Position numbers and translations under genes: made by a program
Part shown: positions 1-6,715 of the stretch, piece after piece
How positions within the stretch are numbered: the stretch's first letter is position 1
Layout: each line of letters starts with the position of its first letter
Source of the DNA: CAYFHQ01 sp964342805
GTDB taxonomy: Bacteria > Bacillota > Clostridia > Peptostreptococcales > Acidaminobacteraceae
Length of the DNA stretch: 8,194 nt
Assembly (NCBI GenBank): GCA_964342805.1
Contig: CAYFHQ010000141.1
Span: 1 to 8,194, forward strand
Direction of reading: 5' to 3'
Notes under the pieces: model-generated
The model's database searches: none
What the model was told of the DNA's origin: nothing
Seen by the model: only the letters and a program-made list of their open reading frames with translations

Positions 1-2
1 TT

Positions 3-977
3 GTCATTCCCCAATATCCAAAAGGAAAGAGTGTCAAGCAACACGTCAGTATGGGGATCACAGACTACTTTATGGCCTTTTATGAAGGCTGGGGTATCTG
101 TTTTGAGTCTTTTGCCCATGACCATATGGACAAGTATAAAAAAGCAACAAGGGACCTCTACAGTCCAGACCGAGACCAGGTCAACAAGTGGCACTCTTAT
201 GTGGACGCAGAACTCCGCCTTCGGTGTGTCCAGCAAAACCAGTATATCTACCAAAAGGCTAGACCGGCCTCTTGGCATGAAGACTTACCACTGACAGAAA
301 AGATTCTACTGGAGCACACTTCGCCGCTCTTTGATTGTACGCGGGTCCGTAATGCCCAAGAACTCTTGTCCAGCGAAGGGGTCATGGCGACGATTTTCTA
401 CCGCTTGTGTATGGACACAGACCTTAAAAATAGTGCTATGCCCAAAGAAGTTCAACAAGCATTTGGGTTAGACACCAGAAAGACCCCTTTAGCACCCCTT
501 GAGAATATACTCCTCAAGCATGTATGGATTTTTTGGCAGATCAAAGACCAAGTGGTAGATGAACAGAGTCCAGTTTTTCCTTTTATAAAAGCATGGTCCA
601 CTTGGTTTCCAGAGGATAAGGCGACCCTCATCCACCTTTTTTTACAGACCACGGTGGGGCGGACGGTCACCGATGACCTTGCTAGCTTGCATGAGCAAAT
701 TGGTCACCATGGTCTTATGGGTCATGTGGACGACCTACGGCAGGGTATTGGAAGCTACCGAAAAAGGTTGGAGACCATTGAAAAGGAAGTAATGATTGAC
801 TGGACTTTGCTTGATCAGAATGTAGGCCAAGAAGACTGGGTCCAGTGCCCAGACACCCAGATCCCAACCTGTCTGTGGATTCCAGACCAAACCCAAGCCC
901 TTTGGGTTAACCGCCATACAGCCACGCCGACTGAGCAAGAGTTGATCGAAAAAACGAAAGTTGAGGGCCAATTGTAA
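3..977 (+). CDS. C-terminal part of an unrecognised protein (5' end outside window)
   Basis: The reading frame is open to the left window edge in this phase, so the 324 visible residues are a C-terminal fragment; the ATG at 51 is internal or at best an alternative start, and no ribosome binding site precedes it. I do not recognise the family. The visible part has no membrane segment or signal peptide and is rich in Trp, Asp, Glu and His, so it is probably a cytoplasmic protein. Near its start (visible residues 21-41) is an amphipathic helix-like stretch with the core FYEGWGICFE. Such a helix with a Glu-Gly pair resembles the third-ligand helix of gluzincin metalloproteases, which comes after an HExxH helix; no HExxH is visible, though it could lie upstream. 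This is only a weak hint. The C-terminal region (about 238-262) is charged and helical. The gene ends with TAA 69 bases before the DUF89 gene, and I see no terminator between them. Confidence 0.75.
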   Translation, partial: VIPQYPKGKSVKQHVSMGITDYFMAFYEGWGICFESFAHDHMDKYKKATRDLYSPDRDQVNKWHSYVDAELRLRCVQQNQYIYQKARPASWHEDLPLTEKILLEHTSPLFDCTRVRNAQELLSSEGVMATIFYRLCMDTDLKNSAMPKEVQQAFGLDTRKTPLAPLENILLKHVWIFWQIKDQVVDEQSPVFPFIKAWSTWFPEDKATLIHLFLQTTVGRTVTDDLASLHEQIGHHGLMGHVDDLRQGIGSYRKRLETIEKEVMIDWTLLDQNVGQEDWVQCPDTQIPTCLWIPDQTQALWVNRHTATPTEQELIEKTKVEGQL

Positions 978-985
978 ACCCTTTG

Positions 986-1016
986 TTGCCTCCTCCACAT
1001 TTTGACATGCTACAAT
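986..1016 (+). promoter_or_regulatory. possible extended -10 promoter for the DUF89 gene
   Basis: The sequence TGCTACAAT (1008-1016) fits an extended -10 element (TGnTACAAT), 30 bases before the start codon. The best -35-like hexamer, TTGCCT at 986-991, is 19 bases upstream, which is long; extended -10 promoters tolerate a poor -35. A TTGACA at 1002-1007 lies too close to act as the -35 of this -10. The call rests on motif match only. Confidence 0.3.
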
Positions 1017-1046
1017 GGACCAGAAAACAGTTGAAGAGGTGACCCA

Positions 1047-1913
1047 ATGAAAATAGCTAGAGAATGTATCCACTGCATGGCCCGCCAGGCCGTGGAAATC
1101 GCAGAAGAAGCAACCACATGTGAAGCCACCCAGCAGGACATTATCCGTAAGTCCTTGAATGAGTTGGCCAAGATGAACTTCAATGAAACGTCCCCCGAAG
1201 TGGCCTACCGCATGCACCAGCACGCCAAGGAGGCCACAGGGATCAAGGACCCTTATTACGACCTCAAGCAAGACTATAACAAAATCGCCCAACAAATTGC
1301 GGACCGTATCCGCGGGGAGAAATGGATGGAAAATGCGGACAAGCCATTTGACCTGGCCTGTCGTTTGGCCATCGCTGGAAATATCATCGACTTTTCAGCA
1401 GGCCTGGACCTGGACTTTGCAGACGTCCTAAAGTCTGTGGAGGGGAGTCTGAGTCAGGACATCTTTGGCACGGGCGTTGAAAAACTGGAAAAGGCAGTGG
1501 TTGGGGCGGACCGCATCTTATACATAGTGGACAATGCCGGGGAGATCATTTTTGACCGCTTCCTCATTGAACACCTGCCTATGGACAAGGTCACCCTGGC
1601 CGTTAAGGGAGGACCCATTGTCAATGACGCAACCCTGGAAGACGCTGTGGCAGCGGGCCTGACCGACATGGTGACAGTGATCGACAACGGACACGACGCC
1701 CAGGGGACAGTCCTCCACCAGTGTTCCAGGGCCTTTCTTGATGTTTATGACCAAGCAGACCTAATTATCAGTAAGGGCCAAGCTAATTTTGAGACCCTCA
1801 GTGACCAAAGGGACAAGAATATCCACTTTATGCTCCGGGCAAAATGCATATCCGTGGCAAATGCCATTGGCTGCGAAAAAATGGACTATGTCTTAACAGA
1901 CCTGTCCCAGTAG
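1047..1913 (+). CDS. DUF89 / ARMT1-like damage-control phosphatase
   Basis: This 288-residue protein belongs to the stand-alone prokaryotic branch of the DUF89 family: metal-dependent phosphatases proposed to remove harmful phosphorylated metabolites (sugar phosphates and damaged cofactor intermediates). It carries the expected signatures in order: an N-terminal CxxC (C7, C10, in ECIHCMARQA) typical of the branch; GNIIDF (111-116); the metal-binding block VDNAGE (161-166); KGGPIVNDAT (187-196); VIDNG (211-215); and SKGQANFETL (242-251). The length fits archaeal and clostridial relatives. The start is supported by GAGGTGA at 1036-1042. The protein should be cytoplasmic and bind Mn, Ni or Co. 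Its substrate cannot be read from sequence, and the neighbours give no clear hint. A strong terminator follows, so the unit ends here. The family is secure; the substrate is not. Confidence 0.92.
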   Translation: MKIARECIHCMARQAVEIAEEATTCEATQQDIIRKSLNELAKMNFNETSPEVAYRMHQHAKEATGIKDPYYDLKQDYNKIAQQIADRIRGEKWMENADKPFDLACRLAIAGNIIDFSAGLDLDFADVLKSVEGSLSQDIFGTGVEKLEKAVVGADRILYIVDNAGEIIFDRFLIEHLPMDKVTLAVKGGPIVNDATLEDAVAAGLTDMVTVIDNGHDAQGTVLHQCSRAFLDVYDQADLIISKGQANFETLSDQRDKNIHFMLRAKCISVANAIGCEKMDYVLTDLSQ

Positions 1914-1946
1914 GCCCAAGGCTTGAATCAAATAGGTGACACACTG

Positions 1947-1986
1947 ACCTGTGCAAGGAAAATATTTTGCACAGGTTTTTTCTTTT
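1947..1986 (+). terminator. Rho-independent terminator after the DUF89 gene
   Basis: A perfect 10-bp inverted repeat (ACCTGTGCAA at 1947-1956, TTGCACAGGT at 1967-1976) encloses a 10-base loop, and the T-tract TTTTTTCTTTT follows directly. It lies 33 bases after the DUF89 stop codon and separates that gene from the methyltransferase at 2025. Confidence 0.9.
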
Positions 1987-2024
1987 GGGCGTGTAAGTCT
2001 TAAGGGATCAAAAAGGAGGAAATC

Positions 2025-2672
2025 ATGGACTACTTAAAACATGAAGAAGTATATAAAAAACTAAAGGCTGAAGGCCACGGCGGCTGGGGCGGAAAAAACT
2101 ATGACAAGCGGGTGGAAGGCTGGGTTAAGGCCCACCCCCGTTTCCTTGAAAAGATGCGCCACACCCAAGGAAAACTCTTGGAACTGGGCTGTGGGACCGG
2201 CGTACTGACTCAAATGCTCCAGGAGGCAGGTTTTGAAGCCGGTGGAATCGATGTTTCAGAAACAGCTATCCAGTGGGCCAGGGAAAAGGCGGCAGACAAG
2301 GGGTTAGACATGGAGTTTCGCGTGGGCAGTGTGGCTGACCCGGCCATGTGGGTGGACCGTAAGTACGACGTTGTCGTAGACGGCACCTGCCTCCACTGCA
2401 TTATTGGGGAGGACCGAAAGACCCTGCTGGGCCTGGTGTACGAGAGTTTAACCGACCGGGGGACCTTTATTGTCAGCTCAACCATAGCCAAGTCTGAGTC
2501 TGATGTGGCTGAACGGGTTCACAATCCCCATATATCCCCCTTAGAACGGTGTATGAGAAGTGAAGACCAGCTTCGGGGGGAGCTGGTGGAAGCGGGATTT
2601 GAGGTCATTGACGAATGGGTGGAAGAAGGTCAGCATAAGAAACATTATTATGGGGTATTGGAGAAGAAATAA
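2025..2672 (+). CDS. class I SAM-dependent methyltransferase
   Basis: This 215-residue protein is a small Rossmann-fold methyltransferase. Motif I is LLELGCGTG (51-59), the SAM-binding glycine loop. GGID (73-76) ends the second strand with the acidic residue that holds the SAM ribose. YDVVVDGTCLHCI (114-126) is the motif IV region, and RGTFIV (145-150) is the fifth strand. The N-terminal extension of about 48 residues holds a YDKR segment seen in small-molecule methyltransferases of the thiopurine/tellurite type. The C-terminal segment has an arm with the final strand HYYGVLEK. The substrate is unknown; a small molecule is more likely than DNA, since no target-recognition domain or DPPY-type motif is present. 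The start is fixed by AAGGAGGA at 2013-2020. The gene follows a terminator and precedes, by 137 bases, another protein with a methyltransferase domain, but the two are not similar outside the general fold. Confidence 0.9.
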   Translation: MDYLKHEEVYKKLKAEGHGGWGGKNYDKRVEGWVKAHPRFLEKMRHTQGKLLELGCGTGVLTQMLQEAGFEAGGIDVSETAIQWAREKAADKGLDMEFRVGSVADPAMWVDRKYDVVVDGTCLHCIIGEDRKTLLGLVYESLTDRGTFIVSSTIAKSESDVAERVHNPHISPLERCMRSEDQLRGELVEAGFEVIDEWVEEGQHKKHYYGVLEKK

Positions 2673-2709
2673 GACTAGGCTCAACTTATGGGTTATCAGC
2701 ATTCTGTTG

Positions 2710-2727
2710 CACCTCGCTTGCGGGGTG
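2710..2727 (+). promoter_or_regulatory. hairpin in the leader before the HTH-methyltransferase gene
   Basis: CACCTCG (2710-2716) pairs with CGGGGTG (2721-2727) around a CTTG loop: seven pairs with one G-T wobble. No T-tract follows, so it is not a standard terminator. It lies in the 137-base gap between the two methyltransferase genes and could be a leader structure, a weak operator or chance. A possible TTGCAC/TGTATA promoter pair (2707-2712 and 2731-2736, spacer 18) overlaps it. Confidence 0.25.
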
Positions 2728-2749
2728 AGATGTATAGGCAACCACGTTA

Positions 2750-2778
2750 TTGTTCGCAGGTTAGCAGTGGGATATGCT
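2750..2778 (+). promoter_or_regulatory. possible sigma-A-type promoter for the HTH-methyltransferase gene
   Basis: TTGTTC (2750-2755) and TATGCT (2773-2778) are separated by exactly 17 bases and lie 31 bases before the ATG at 2810. Both hexamers are imperfect (three and four matches to consensus), so this is a positional guess. Confidence 0.3.
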
Positions 2779-2796
2779 CAATGTAAGACATAACAT

Positions 2797-2802
2797 AGGA
2801 GG
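2797..2802 (+). promoter_or_regulatory. ribosome binding site deciding the start at 2810
   Basis: AGGAGG lies seven bases before the ATG at 2810. The frame is also open from an ATG at 2774, but that start would place this ribosome binding site inside the coding region and has no site of its own, so 2810 is chosen. Confidence 0.85.
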
Positions 2803-2809
2803 AAGGAAC

Positions 2810-3934
2810 ATGGAGGATATGAACATTGCTATTGCAGCACTTAGGAAGGAACAAGGGGTTACCCAGGCGGACCTGGCAGACTACTTGGGGATCACCTACC
2901 AGTCTGTGAGCAAGTGGGAGAATGGGGTGACCCTGCCGGATGTGACCTTGCTGCCCAAGATCGCTTCTTATTTTGGTGTTTCCATTAATGAGGTCTTGGG
3001 TGTGCCCCTGCCGGCCTCTCAGGACTATCAACCAAGACCTGAGGCCACAGGCCAGTTTTGGGCCAAAAATGCGGCTTACTTAAACCGGACCCGTCAGGCC
3101 ATGTGGAATGACGACTATCTGGCCTTTTTGGTGGAAAAGGTGTGGCAGATCCATGAAGCAATTGACATAGTAGACTTTGGATGTGGGATCGGTTTTTTGG
3201 GAAGAAAGCTCCTGCCCCTCCTGCCCAAGGGGTCCACTTATACAGGAGTTTACACGGGGGCAGACTTGGTGAAGGAAGCAGAAGGCTGGTTTAACGACCA
3301 TGGCTATGAGGCAACGTTTATGACCTCTTCAGACACGGTCTTAGATGGATCAAAGCCCTTTGACCTGGCCATCTGCCAAGCCTTCTTACGTCATGTCAGA
3401 AGGCCCCAGTCCCATGTTAAGGACATGATCAAGGTACTCAAACCTGGTGGTCTTCTGGTCGGGATTGAAGTTAACCGGGCCTTTGAAGTGGCAGGCTTGT
3501 ATATGGACGGACAGGCCTACGCTCCATGGGAGGAAATGAATTTGATTTCCAAGCTGTGGACCAAGGAACTTTTCATGGAAGAAAGGGACCATGCCATAGG
3601 TATTCGCCTTCCTGTCCTCATGGACCAAGTGGGACTTGAAGGTATAGATGTCCGGATCAATGACCGGGTGGGTCTCTTCCATAACCAAGTCACGGAGGAC
3701 CTGGAAACCCTAGCTCAGCTCAAGGGGTGGCGGACAGACCCCATCTCCAGCCGTGAAAAAAGGGACCAATTGAACTTCTTAGTCTCCCGGGGTATGGCTA
3801 TAGAGGAAGCTAGCGCCTTTGTGGAACTGAGAAAAGGCCAGGGGGACCACTGGCAGGAGACTGGTAAGAGCAGGTTAGCTGTTCACTGCCTGGGCTTGGT
3901 GATTTCGTCAGGGCGAAAACCCTTGTCTGACTAG
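2810..3934 (+). CDS. XRE-type HTH regulator fused to a class I SAM methyltransferase
   Basis: The 374-residue protein joins two domains. Residues 4-64 form a Cro/C1 (XRE) helix-turn-helix: LRKEQGVTQADLADYLG is the first part and GITYQSVSKWENG (27-39) the recognition helix and turn. A linker of about 50 residues leads to a methyltransferase domain: motif I VDFGCGIGFLG (121-131), YTGAD (148-152) for the ribose-binding acid, FDLAICQAFLRHV (184-196) for the motif IV region, and LKPGGLLVGIE (210-220) for the fifth strand. The C-terminal part after about 225 is probably a substrate-binding cap, with NDRVGLFHN (284-292). Such fusions are found in Clostridia, but their ligands and targets are mostly unknown. 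A plausible reading is a regulator whose DNA binding responds to SAM or to a methylated small molecule, or an enzyme that uses the HTH for dimerisation. The tandem YTGV-YTGA at 144-151 is odd for this motif. The deaminase gene starts 102 bases downstream. Confidence 0.88.
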   Translation: MEDMNIAIAALRKEQGVTQADLADYLGITYQSVSKWENGVTLPDVTLLPKIASYFGVSINEVLGVPLPASQDYQPRPEATGQFWAKNAAYLNRTRQAMWNDDYLAFLVEKVWQIHEAIDIVDFGCGIGFLGRKLLPLLPKGSTYTGVYTGADLVKEAEGWFNDHGYEATFMTSSDTVLDGSKPFDLAICQAFLRHVRRPQSHVKDMIKVLKPGGLLVGIEVNRAFEVAGLYMDGQAYAPWEEMNLISKLWTKELFMEERDHAIGIRLPVLMDQVGLEGIDVRINDRVGLFHNQVTEDLETLAQLKGWRTDPISSREKRDQLNFLVSRGMAIEEASAFVELRKGQGDHWQETGKSRLAVHCLGLVISSGRKPLSD

Positions 3935-3952
3935 GAGTGAACTAGGTGACTA

Positions 3953-3969
3953 GATCAAGGCATTTGATC
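3953..3969 (+). promoter_or_regulatory. inverted repeat GATCAA-N5-TTGATC, candidate operator
   Basis: A perfect 6-bp inverted repeat with a five-base spacer (GGCAT) lies in the 102-base gap between the HTH-methyltransferase gene and the deaminase gene. It has the size and symmetry of a site for a dimeric HTH regulator, and its right half overlaps a TTGATC that could serve as a -35. No good -10 follows at 16-18 bases. Such a short repeat can also arise by chance. Confidence 0.3.
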
Positions 3970-4036
3970 ACGGCATCCGATTAAGGAACATAGACGGTTG
4001 TTGCCAGAGCTTGTGTAGACCCATGAGGAGGAAAAA

Positions 4037-5284
4037 ATGGACCTGATCATTCGTAATGGTATAGATATGGACGGAAGCCCCATCGAAATCGGTATCGACA
4101 AGGGTAAAATCATTGCCCTTGGCAAGTCTGGCATTCTTGTAGATCAAACCAGTGACAAAAGCCAAGTGATCGACGCTGGAGGCAAGCTGGTCATACCACC
4201 CTTTGTGGACCCCCATATCCATTTGGACAAGGTGAATATTGTGGACGTGGTCCGGCCCAATGACAGTGGGACCCTAACTGAGGCCATAGAGATCATTTGG
4301 GAAAAGAAAAAGCAATATACCACTGAGGATATTGTAGACCGCGCGTCTAGGGTGGTGGAAAAGGCCATAGCCAACGGAACCCTCCACATGCGGACCCACG
4401 TGGACGTGGACACCATTGGTGGCCTCAAACCCCTGGAAGGGGTATTGGCCCTGAAAAAGAAGTATGCCCATGTTTTGGACCTGCAAATCGTAGCCTTTCC
4501 CCAAGAAGGAATACTCAAAGACCCAGGTTGCGAAGCCCTCATGTGGAAGGCTGTAGAGATGGGGGCCGACGTGGTGGGGGGCATGCCAGCCAATGAGAAT
4601 TCTCCAGAAGATAGCCAGCGTCACGTGGACATTTGTTTTGAGATTGCCACGGCCTTTGACGTGGACATCGACATGCACGTGGACGAGACAGACGATCCCT
4701 TCTACCGGACCCTAGAAATGGTGGCAGACGCCAGCCTTAAAGCGGGATGGCACGGCCGGGTAACAGCAGGCCACACCTGCGCCCTGGCAGCTTACGACGA
4801 CCACTACGCCCGGTATGTTATGGACAAGGTGAAAACTGCTGGTATGCACATGATCACCAACCCGGTGACCAACCTTATGCTCCAGGGGCGTCTTGACAAA
4901 CAGCCCATTCGCCGGGGCATTACCCGGGTCAAAGAACTACTAGAACGGGATATTACCGTCAGCTTCGGCCAAGACTGTGTCAGAGACACCTTTTATCCCT
5001 TTGGTAGCGCCGACATGCTCCAAGTGGGCCTCATAACAGCCCATGCAGCCCAGTTGAGCCTGCCCTATGAACGACGGAAGGTGGCGGAAATGATGACCTA
5101 TGACGCTGCCAAGATCATGGGCCTAGTAGGCTATGGACTGGAAGTAGGTAAGGCTGCCAATCTGGTCATATTGGACGCCTCTACCATGGACGAGGCCATT
5201 GCCTTGCAACCGGTACGCCACTACGTGATCCGTGATGGAAAGGTGATTGCTGAGTCGAGGGTAGAGAGGACTTTGAGCCTGTAG
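4037..5284 (+). CDS. cytosine deaminase-like amidohydrolase (CodA family)
   Basis: The 415-residue protein aligns along its length with bacterial cytosine deaminase, a cytoplasmic metal-dependent TIM-barrel amidohydrolase converting cytosine to uracil and ammonia. Seen in order: N-terminal beta-sandwich strand; LVIPPFVDPHIHLD with metal ligands H60 and H62; MRTHVDVD (118-125); IVAFPQEGIL with substrate-binding Q156; DMHVDETDD with H214 and catalytic E217; TAGHT with H246; RRGITRVKELLE (292-303); and GQDCVRDTFYPFG with D313. Against E. coli CodA as I remember it, the loop after D313 differs: C314 replaces Asp, F319 replaces Trp, and Q312 replaces His. That loop shapes the pocket, so the substrate may be another ring such as creatinine, isoguanine or an s-triazine derivative. 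GAGGAGG at 4025-4031 supports the start. No permease (codB) gene is next to it, unlike the E. coli operon. I leave the symbol empty because the specificity is uncertain. Confidence 0.88.
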   Translation: MDLIIRNGIDMDGSPIEIGIDKGKIIALGKSGILVDQTSDKSQVIDAGGKLVIPPFVDPHIHLDKVNIVDVVRPNDSGTLTEAIEIIWEKKKQYTTEDIVDRASRVVEKAIANGTLHMRTHVDVDTIGGLKPLEGVLALKKKYAHVLDLQIVAFPQEGILKDPGCEALMWKAVEMGADVVGGMPANENSPEDSQRHVDICFEIATAFDVDIDMHVDETDDPFYRTLEMVADASLKAGWHGRVTAGHTCALAAYDDHYARYVMDKVKTAGMHMITNPVTNLMLQGRLDKQPIRRGITRVKELLERDITVSFGQDCVRDTFYPFGSADMLQVGLITAHAAQLSLPYERRKVAEMMTYDAAKIMGLVGYGLEVGKAANLVILDASTMDEAIALQPVRHYVIRDGKVIAESRVERTLSL

Positions 5285-5334
5285 GTACCGAATTTTCAGG
5301 ACTCCATTGATAAGTCGAGTTTGATATTTACTGG

Positions 5335-5371
5335 AACCGCTTCATTTGTAACACAATTGAAGCGGTTTTTT
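5335..5371 (+). terminator. Rho-independent terminator after the deaminase gene
   Basis: A 15-bp stem with one mismatch (5335-5349 with 5353-5367) and a three-base loop AAC is followed by TTTTTT (5366-5371). It lies about 50 bases after the deaminase stop codon and closes that transcription unit. The 50 bases between hold nothing I recognise. Confidence 0.92.
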
Positions 5372-5421
5372 GCATGTGTAGATGTTAAAATATTCTATAA
5401 ATGATGGGTGGTGGATGGTAT

Positions 5422-5841
5422 ATGGAACTTCTGCCAACCGGAAATGGGAAGATCATGAATATAGTTAAGAATCAGAAGGTGTTTTTGAGCCTCTTGGGGC
5501 TTATAATTGTCCTACTTCTAGGAGGGAACATGTTGATTAGTTATACGGCCCCTCTCAAGACCAGCGAGTTTGAACTGACCAGCATGATGGTGACTGAAAG
5601 TAGCATAAACGTTAGTGGTCGAGTTCTGAACAATCAAGAAGGCGTGTATGGTTTTAACTTTGATACCCTTGGTAATACAGTGGAAATAAGGCCGATTGTT
5701 AGACCTTTCAACTTTATGGTGCAAAAGAAGTTAAGTGCCCAAACCTTGATTTGGTTTGATGATGGAATCATCCAGAATATCGACACGGTGGTCATGAAGT
5801 ATGCTGATCAAGGCGTAATCGTTTGGCAGAAAGACCAATAA
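5422..5841 (+). CDS. small membrane-anchored protein of unknown function
   Basis: I do not recognise this family. The start is uncertain: ATG at 5401 (146 residues) has no ribosome binding site, ATG at 5422 (139 residues) follows GGTGGTGG, and ATG at 5455 (128 residues) gives the neatest signal anchor, MNIVKNQK followed by a hydrophobic stretch. In every case a single hydrophobic segment (VFLSLLGLIIVLLLGG and on to about YTAP) sits near the N-terminus after positive residues, so the rest should lie outside the membrane. The outer part, about 95 residues, alternates short beta-like strands (FELTSMMVTESSINVSGRV, YGFNFDTLGNTVEIRPIV) with no Cys, and ends with a strand rich in Val and Ile. No lipobox is seen. 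It follows a terminator and lies 52 bases before the hydrolase gene, so it may head that operon. Confidence 0.6.
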   Translation: MELLPTGNGKIMNIVKNQKVFLSLLGLIIVLLLGGNMLISYTAPLKTSEFELTSMMVTESSINVSGRVLNNQEGVYGFNFDTLGNTVEIRPIVRPFNFMVQKKLSAQTLIWFDDGIIQNIDTVVMKYADQGVIVWQKDQ

Positions 5842-5893
5842 CCAACCAATTAAAGATTGGAACAAAGAATATTAGACGCATAAGGAGGTACTT

Positions 5894-6715
5894 ATGTTCA
5901 AGCAAATAAACGACGTAAACCTGCATTACCAAGTCTATGGTGAAGGCGTACCCATGGTCATCATCCATGGCTATTCCCTAGATATGACCAGTATGAAAGG
6001 CTGTCTAGAACCTGTATTCGACCAGGTGGACGGCTACAAGAGAATTTACATAGACCTGCCGGGCATGGGCAAGACCAAGGCCCATGACTCCATTGCCAAC
6101 GCTGACGACATGTTGGCTCTGGTTGTAGCATTTGTGGATCAAGTAGTGGGTCAGGAACCCCTTCTGGTCGCAGGTTTATCCTACGGTGGTTATCTGGCTC
6201 GAGGCCTGCACAAGGCCCTAGGAGACCAGGTCATTGGCAACCTACTCATTTGCCCCGTAGTTAAGCCCCTCCACAAGGATCGTCGGGTGCCTGACCAAGA
6301 TCCCTTGGTTCGGGACGAGGCCTTCCTGGCAACCCTGACAGAAGACCAAGTGGAAGATTTTGAAGACTTGGCCGTGGTAATGACCCAGCGGGTATGGGAC
6401 CGATATCAAAAGGAAATTGTAGAACCCTTTGGTCAGGCCGATGCGGCTTATCTGGAACAATTCCAGGCCAAGGGTTACGCTTTTACGGAAGACGTCGATG
6501 ATACTAAAGAAAGCTATAAGTGTCCTTGCCTATTCTTTGCAGGCAAGCAAGACGGTGTTGTGGGTTATGAAGACCTTGCAGACCTCCTGCCCAAGTATGA
6601 ACGGGGAGAACTCCACGTCCTTGACTTGGCAGGTCATACCCTGCAAATAGACCGACAGGATGCCTTCGAAATGTTGACAAAAGAGTGGCTTGATCGTTTC
6701 AAGCGGGAGGCATAA
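5894..6715 (+). CDS. alpha/beta hydrolase
   Basis: The 273-residue protein is an alpha/beta hydrolase of the MhpC-like group, the usual length for a single-domain member. The catalytic triad can be placed: nucleophile S96 in the elbow GLSYGG (94-99), acid D220 in FAGKQDGVV (215-223), and H248 in DLAGHTLQI (244-252). The oxyanion-hole loop is HGYSLD (25-30), and DLPGMGKT (54-61) is the typical strand-4 turn. Residues of about 125-200 form an alpha-helical cap. There is no signal peptide, so it should act in the cytoplasm on an ester, amide or C-C bond; the substrate cannot be inferred. AGGAGGT at 5883-5889 supports the start. Its stop codon abuts the GTG start of the next gene, so the two are translated from one message. 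Confidence 0.93.
   Translation: MFKQINDVNLHYQVYGEGVPMVIIHGYSLDMTSMKGCLEPVFDQVDGYKRIYIDLPGMGKTKAHDSIANADDMLALVVAFVDQVVGQEPLLVAGLSYGGYLARGLHKALGDQVIGNLLICPVVKPLHKDRRVPDQDPLVRDEAFLATLTEDQVEDFEDLAVVMTQRVWDRYQKEIVEPFGQADAAYLEQFQAKGYAFTEDVDDTKESYKCPCLFFAGKQDGVVGYEDLADLLPKYERGELHVLDLAGHTLQIDRQDAFEMLTKEWLDRFKREA
6705..6710 (+). promoter_or_regulatory. ribosome binding site supporting a GTG start at 6716
   Basis: GGGAGG lies inside the last codons of the hydrolase gene, five bases before GTG at 6716. This supports the unusual start codon and suggests translational coupling across the TAA-GTG junction. Confidence 0.75.

Noticed and set aside
1002..1016. TTGACA and TACAAT as a classic promoter pair
   Set aside because: Only three bases separate the two hexamers, far too few; only the extended -10 reading is kept.
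735..1295. Long open frame on the - strand (186 codons)
   Set aside because: It overlaps the clear coding of the partial protein and the DUF89 gene, has no ribosome binding site, and its protein is Cys- and Phe-rich without any recognisable domain.
2025..2672. DNA methyltransferase of a restriction-modification system
   Set aside because: No DPPY/NPPF-type motif, no target-recognition domain and no restriction gene nearby; the fold fits a small-molecule methyltransferase.
3935..4036. Possible riboswitch before the deaminase gene
   Set aside because: The 102-base gap shows no conserved purine, PreQ1, guanidine or other aptamer core that I can recognise, and no terminator-antiterminator pair.
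4144..4678. Two overlapping open frames on the - strand inside the deaminase gene
   Set aside because: They are antisense shadows of a well-conserved enzyme gene and show no domain or start signal.
5846..5860. Small inverted repeat CCAAT-TAAAG-ATTGG before the hydrolase gene
   Set aside because: Only five pairs, AT-containing, and no T-tract; too weak to call a terminator or an operator.
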